NCBI GenBank assembly: GCA_965662745.1
Contig: CBFIJK010000003.1
Location: 1 to 64,000 of the forward strand
Length of the DNA stretch: 64,000 bases
Direction: 5' to 3'
From: Anianibacter sp965662745
GTDB taxonomy: Bacteria > Pseudomonadota > Alphaproteobacteria > Rhodobacterales > Rhodobacteraceae
How positions within the stretch are numbered: the stretch's first letter is position 1; every line of letters starts with the position of its first letter. Both the position numbers and the translations under genes were made by a program. Shown piece by piece: positions 61,314 through 64,000 of this stretch. The notes beneath the pieces were generated by a model, which searched no databases, was not told the DNA's origin, and worked only from the letters and a program-made list of their open reading frames with translations.

Positions 61314-63836
61314 TCATCCGCATTTCGAGAACCCGCAATTGGCGCAGGTCATGCAGCCTTCGATCATCCGCATCTCGTAGCTGCCACAACTGGAACAGGC
61401 CTGCCCGCGCGGCGCGTCAAGATTTACGACCTCGGCCGGGTCGGTCTTGAGGCCCAGCCCCTCGCCTTCGATGAAGCCGATGGCGATCAGGTGCTTTTCG
61501 ATCACCCCGCCAATCGCCGCAAGGATCGACGGAATGTATTTGCCCTGCATCCACGCGCCGCCGCGCGGATCGAACACCGCTTTCAGTTCCTCGACCACGA
61601 AGGACACATCACCCCCACGCCGGAACACGGCAGAGATCATCCGCGTCAGCGCCACCGTCCAGCTGAAATGTTCCATGTTCTTCGAGTTGATGAAGATCTC
61701 GAACGGGCGGCGATGGCCGTTGATCATGATGTCGTTGATCGTGATGTAGATTGCATGGCTGCTGTCAGGCCATTTCAGCTTGTAGGTCGAGCCTTCAAGC
61801 TCCTGCGGTCGATCCAGCGGTTCAGAGATGTAGACGACGTCGCTGTGATCTCCCTCGGCACGACGATACCGGTCAATGCTATCATTTTCTGTCTTTGGCT
61901 CTTCTCCAAAAAGGAGCCATCCAGCGGATACACCAAAGGCCTTGGCTACTTGCTCAGCAGAATCCCGGGAAAGTTTTTTGCCGCCTGTGACCCAGTTGTT
62001 GTATCGCGTCGCACTAATCCCAATGGAATCGGCCGCCGCCTTCTGCGTTGTGAAGCCCGCTTGAGATTCTGCCCACTTGAGACGCTCCTGAATGGTCGCA
62101 AGATCGGCAGGCTTCTCAATCGCCTTCTTCTCCTCGCTCACCGTCAGCACCGATCCCGTCACCGCATTCGGGCGATAGGTCGTGCACCCCTTGCAGCCCG
62201 TTTCATAGGCCTGCATGTAAACGTCCTTGAACGCCTCAAAGTCGATATCCTCGGGGCAGTTGATCGTCTTCGAGANNNNNNNNNNCGACGAATCCACCCA
62301 TTTCTGCGCTGCTGCCTGCATCTTCACATGCTCGGATGGCGGCAGGGTCTGGGCGTTGACGAAATAGTCGGGCAGCTCGGCATCGCCGAACTTCTCGCGC
62401 CACATCGCAACGGAGTAGTCGACGACCTCTTCCTCGGTCCGCGATCCGTCCTTCTGCAAGACCTTGCGCGTGTAGGCATAGGCGAAGACCGGCTCGATCC
62501 CCGATGACACGTTCCCGGCATACAGGCTGATCGTCCCCGTGGGCGCGATCGAGGTCAAAAGCGCATTGCGAATACCGTGTTCGCGAATGGCCTCGCGCAC
62601 GTCTTTGTCCATGGCCTGCATCGCGCCAGAGGCGAGGAACTTCTCGGCGTCAAACAGCGGAAACGCGCCCTTTTCCTTCGCCAGATCGACGCTGGCGAGA
62701 TACGCCGCCCGCGCGATCATCTTCATCCAGCGTTCCGTCTGCGCCGCCGCCTCGTCAGACCCATACCGCAGGCCCAGCATAAGCAGCGCATCGGCAAGCC
62801 CCGTGACGCCAAGCCCGATACGCCGCTTGTTCCGCGCCTCTTCCGCCTGCGCCTCAAGCGGAAAGCGTGAGGCGTCGACGACATTGTCCATCATCCGGAC
62901 GGCAACGCGCACCAGATCTTCCAGCGCCGCCTCGTCAAGCGCAGCGGACCCCTCGAAGGGATCCGACACAAGCCGCGCCAGGTTCACCGACCCCAGAAGG
63001 CAGGCACCATAGGGCGGCAGCGGCTGCTCTCCGCAGGGGTTCGTTGCGGAAATCGTCTCGCAATAGGACAGGTTGTTCGCCGCGTTGATCCGGTCGATGA
63101 AAATCACACCCGGCTCGGCATAGTCATAGGTCGCGCGCATGATGCGGTTCCACAAATCGCGCGCCTGAAGCGTCCGGTAGACCTTGCCGTCAAAGACCAA
63201 ATCCCATGGCCCGTCGGCCTTGACCGCCGCCATGAAGGCATCCGTCACCAGCACCGAAACGTTGAAATTCCGCAGCCGCGCCGGATCGGACTTGGCGCTG
63301 ATGAAATCCTCGATATCGGGATGATCGCAGCGCATGGTCGCCATCATCGCCCCGCGGCGCGAGCCTGCAGACATGATCGTCCGGCACATCGCATCCCAGA
63401 CATCCATGAACGACAGCGGCCCCGACGCGTCGGCCGCCACACCCTTCACGCCTGCGCCCTTGGGCCGGATTGTCGAGAAATCATACCCGATGCCGCCGCC
63501 CTGCTGCATGGTCAGCGCGGCCTCTTTCAACATGTCGAAGATCCCGCCCATGCTGTCGGGGATCGTGCCCATGACGAAACAGTTGAACAGCGTCACCGAC
63601 CGCGCCGTGCCTGCGCCAGCCGTGATCCGGCCTGCGGGCAGGTAGCGAAAATCTTCAAGCGCGGCGTAGAACCGGTCTTCCCACTTGCCCGCATCCGCCT
63701 CGACTTCGGCCAAAGACCGCGCGATCCGGCGCCAGCTGTCTTCGACCGACCCGTCGATGGGCGTGCCATCGGCCTCTTTCAGGCGGTATTTCATATCCCA
63801 GATAGCTTCGGAAATGGGGGCAGCAAAGCGGCTCAT
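61314..63836 (-). CDS. nrdJ: Adenosylcobalamin-dependent (class II) ribonucleotide reductase with inserted XRE domain
   Basis: About 840 residues from ATG 63836; a 10-N gap (62276-62285) makes residues 518-521 unknown. Catalytic part: NCFVMGTIPDSMGG, MQQGGGIGYDFS, SAGSRRGAMMATM and the NPCGEQPLPPYGACLLGSVN loop. After YRPNAVTGSVL comes an XRE helix-turn-helix (~579-646: QKAAADSIGISATRYNNWVTGG, then FGVSAGWLLFGEE), absent from ordinary NrdJ, then the normal C-terminal part (EPLDRPQELEGSTYKLKWPD) ending in a Cys-rich CSSCGSYEMRMIEGCMTCANCG tail. Makes dNDPs using B12. Enzyme assignment is firm; the domain insertion is the anomaly. Confidence 0.93.
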   Translation of the reverse strand: MSRFAAPISEAIWDMKYRLKEADGTPIDGSVEDSWRRIARSLAEVEADAGKWEDRFYAALEDFRYLPAGRITAGAGTARSVTLFNCFVMGTIPDSMGGIFDMLKEAALTMQQGGGIGYDFSTIRPKGAGVKGVAADASGPLSFMDVWDAMCRTIMSAGSRRGAMMATMRCDHPDIEDFISAKSDPARLRNFNVSVLVTDAFMAAVKADGPWDLVFDGKVYRTLQARDLWNRIMRATYDYAEPGVIFIDRINAANNLSYCETISATNPCGEQPLPPYGACLLGSVNLARLVSDPFEGSAALDEAALEDLVRVAVRMMDNVVDASRFPLEAQAEEARNKRRIGLGVTGLADALLMLGLRYGSDEAAAQTERWMKMIARAAYLASVDLAKEKGAFPLFDAEKFLASGAMQAMDKDVREAIREHGIRNALLTSIAPTGTISLYAGNVSSGIEPVFAYAYTRKVLQKDGSRTEEEVVDYSVAMWREKFGDAELPDYFVNAQTLPPSEHVKMQAAAQKWVDSSXXXXSKTINCPEDIDFEAFKDVYMQAYETGCKGCTTYRPNAVTGSVLTVSEEKKAIEKPADLATIQERLKWAESQAGFTTQKAAADSIGISATRYNNWVTGGKKLSRDSAEQVAKAFGVSAGWLLFGEEPKTENDSIDRYRRAEGDHSDVVYISEPLDRPQELEGSTYKLKWPDSSHAIYITINDIMINGHRRPFEIFINSKNMEHFSWTVALTRMISAVFRRGGDVSFVVEELKAVFDPRGGAWMQGKYIPSILAAIGGVIEKHLIAIGFIEGEGLGLKTDPAEVVNLDAPRGQACSSCGSYEMRMIEGCMTCANCGFSKCG
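61890..62105 (-). other. In-frame XRE-type HTH domain inserted in nrdJ
   Basis: Residues ~579-646 read as a complete phage-repressor-like HTH with its recognition helix (SATRYNNWVTG) and a GVSAGWLLFGE end. Hand-counted GC over 61871-62100 is about 53%, against ~63-65% around it. No stop or frameshift at either boundary. It looks like a transferred domain fused into the linker of the reductase. Confidence 0.78.
62276..62285. other. Assembly gap (10 N)
   Basis: Ten unknown bases inside nrdJ between the codons for ...VDSS and SKTIN.... Relatives have a single Ile there, and the codon after the gap reads NTC, so only one A may truly be missing and the N count is probably nominal. The reading frame is kept either way. 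Confidence 0.95.
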
Positions 63837-63864
63837 TGCGGTCTCCGGGTGCAGTCACGTTTCC

Positions 63865-63887
63865 GCCAGAGATGATAATTCTCTGGC
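63865..63887 (-). promoter_or_regulatory. 23-bp palindrome upstream of nrdJ
   Basis: GCCAGAGA-N7-TCTCTGGC, eight perfectly matched bases per arm, 28 bp before the nrdJ start. Fits an operator for a dimeric HTH protein or a 5'-UTR hairpin. Confidence 0.6.
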
Positions 63888-63896
63888 TTATCCACA
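63888..63896 (+). promoter_or_regulatory. DnaA box
   Basis: TTATCCACA, the perfect R1-type DnaA box, immediately beside the palindrome in the nrdJ/DUF1489 divergent region. DnaA controls nrd transcription in E. coli; a similar link is inferred. Confidence 0.55.
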
Positions 63897-63956
63897 AGCG
63901 ATGGGCTTGCAGCGGCAGGCATCAACTATATCCTGAAGACCAGCCTAGGGAAAGCC

Positions 63957-64000
63957 ATGTCAGAGCCTCTTCACATCCTAAAACTCTCGGTCGGATCGGA
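63957..64000 (+). CDS. Start of a probable DUF1489 family protein (truncated by window edge)
   Basis: ATG 63957 behind AGGGAAAG opens a frame MSEPLHILKLSVGS that runs out of the window. The HILKLSVG start resembles DUF1489 proteins of Rhodobacteraceae. Only 14 full residues are visible, so the call is tentative. Confidence 0.45.
   Translation, partial: MSEPLHILKLSVGS

Noticed and set aside
1..64000. CRISPR arrays, insertion sequences or prophage
   Set aside because: No regularly spaced repeats, transposase or integrase motifs, or phage structural genes anywhere; the XRE domain in nrdJ is the only phage-like element.

Overview
The window is GC-rich (roughly 63-65% by eye) and gene-dense. The gene content and order point to a Roseobacter/Rhodobacter-type alphaproteobacterium (Rhodobacteraceae). 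Markers are tol-pal-cpoB-tilS-ftsH, an Hsp20-DUF1150 pair, DUF2161, hisC-tyrA-extensin, trxB divergent to an AsnC-type lrp, groESL under a CIRCE element, soluble fdsGBA-fdhD-fdsD formate dehydrogenase, urtABCDE and a class II ribonucleotide reductase. I see no phage, transposase, CRISPR array, rRNA or tRNA.

Layout. 1-6.8 kb: cell-envelope Tol-Pal operon (the 5' part of tolA lies outside the window), then tilS and ftsH. 6.9-11.6 kb: a MOSC protein, a secreted five-EF-hand protein, and a C1-folate operon (fhs, chorismate mutase, folD). 11.6-17.9 kb: transporter, thiamine pyrophosphokinase, a very acidic 715-residue protein of unknown role, prs, a DsbA-fold isomerase and a hydrolase. 18-23 kb, minus strand: maoC-ribF-ycgN-ltaE, then ppaC with a HAD phosphatase. 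23-32 kb: a DUF2161 nuclease-fold protein, a SulP-STAS-cNMP transporter, groESL, a second EamA transporter, a Nudix protein, a lipase and purEK. 32-35 kb: Hsp20-DUF1150-PhzF and a surface beta-barrel protein with a decayed paralogue beside it. 35-42 kb: sat-cysC, trxB/lrp, extensin-like, tyrA, hisC. 42-45 kb: a two-gene radical-SAM/UdgX DNA-damage module. 45-48 kb: rpsD, a Hint-domain protein and LpxR. 48-54 kb: NAD-dependent formate dehydrogenase. 54-60 kb: urea ABC transporter. 60-64 kb: xylitol-type dehydrogenase, nrdJ, and the start of a probable DUF1489 gene.

How the genes work together. fhs-folD and the fds operon together route formate and formyl-folate carbon, as expected in a bacterium that oxidises methyl groups. 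urtABCDE imports urea, but no urease follows it. groESL and hsp20 each carry a recognisable heat-shock control signal.

The most unusual observation is nrdJ. Its coding frame carries an in-frame XRE-type helix-turn-helix domain of distinctly lower GC, placed between the catalytic part and the C-terminal part of the reductase. Just upstream of nrdJ lie a 23-bp palindrome and a perfect DnaA box. The nrdJ coding sequence is also interrupted by a 10-N assembly gap. The second candidate system is the translationally coupled radical-SAM / DUF4130-UdgX pair.
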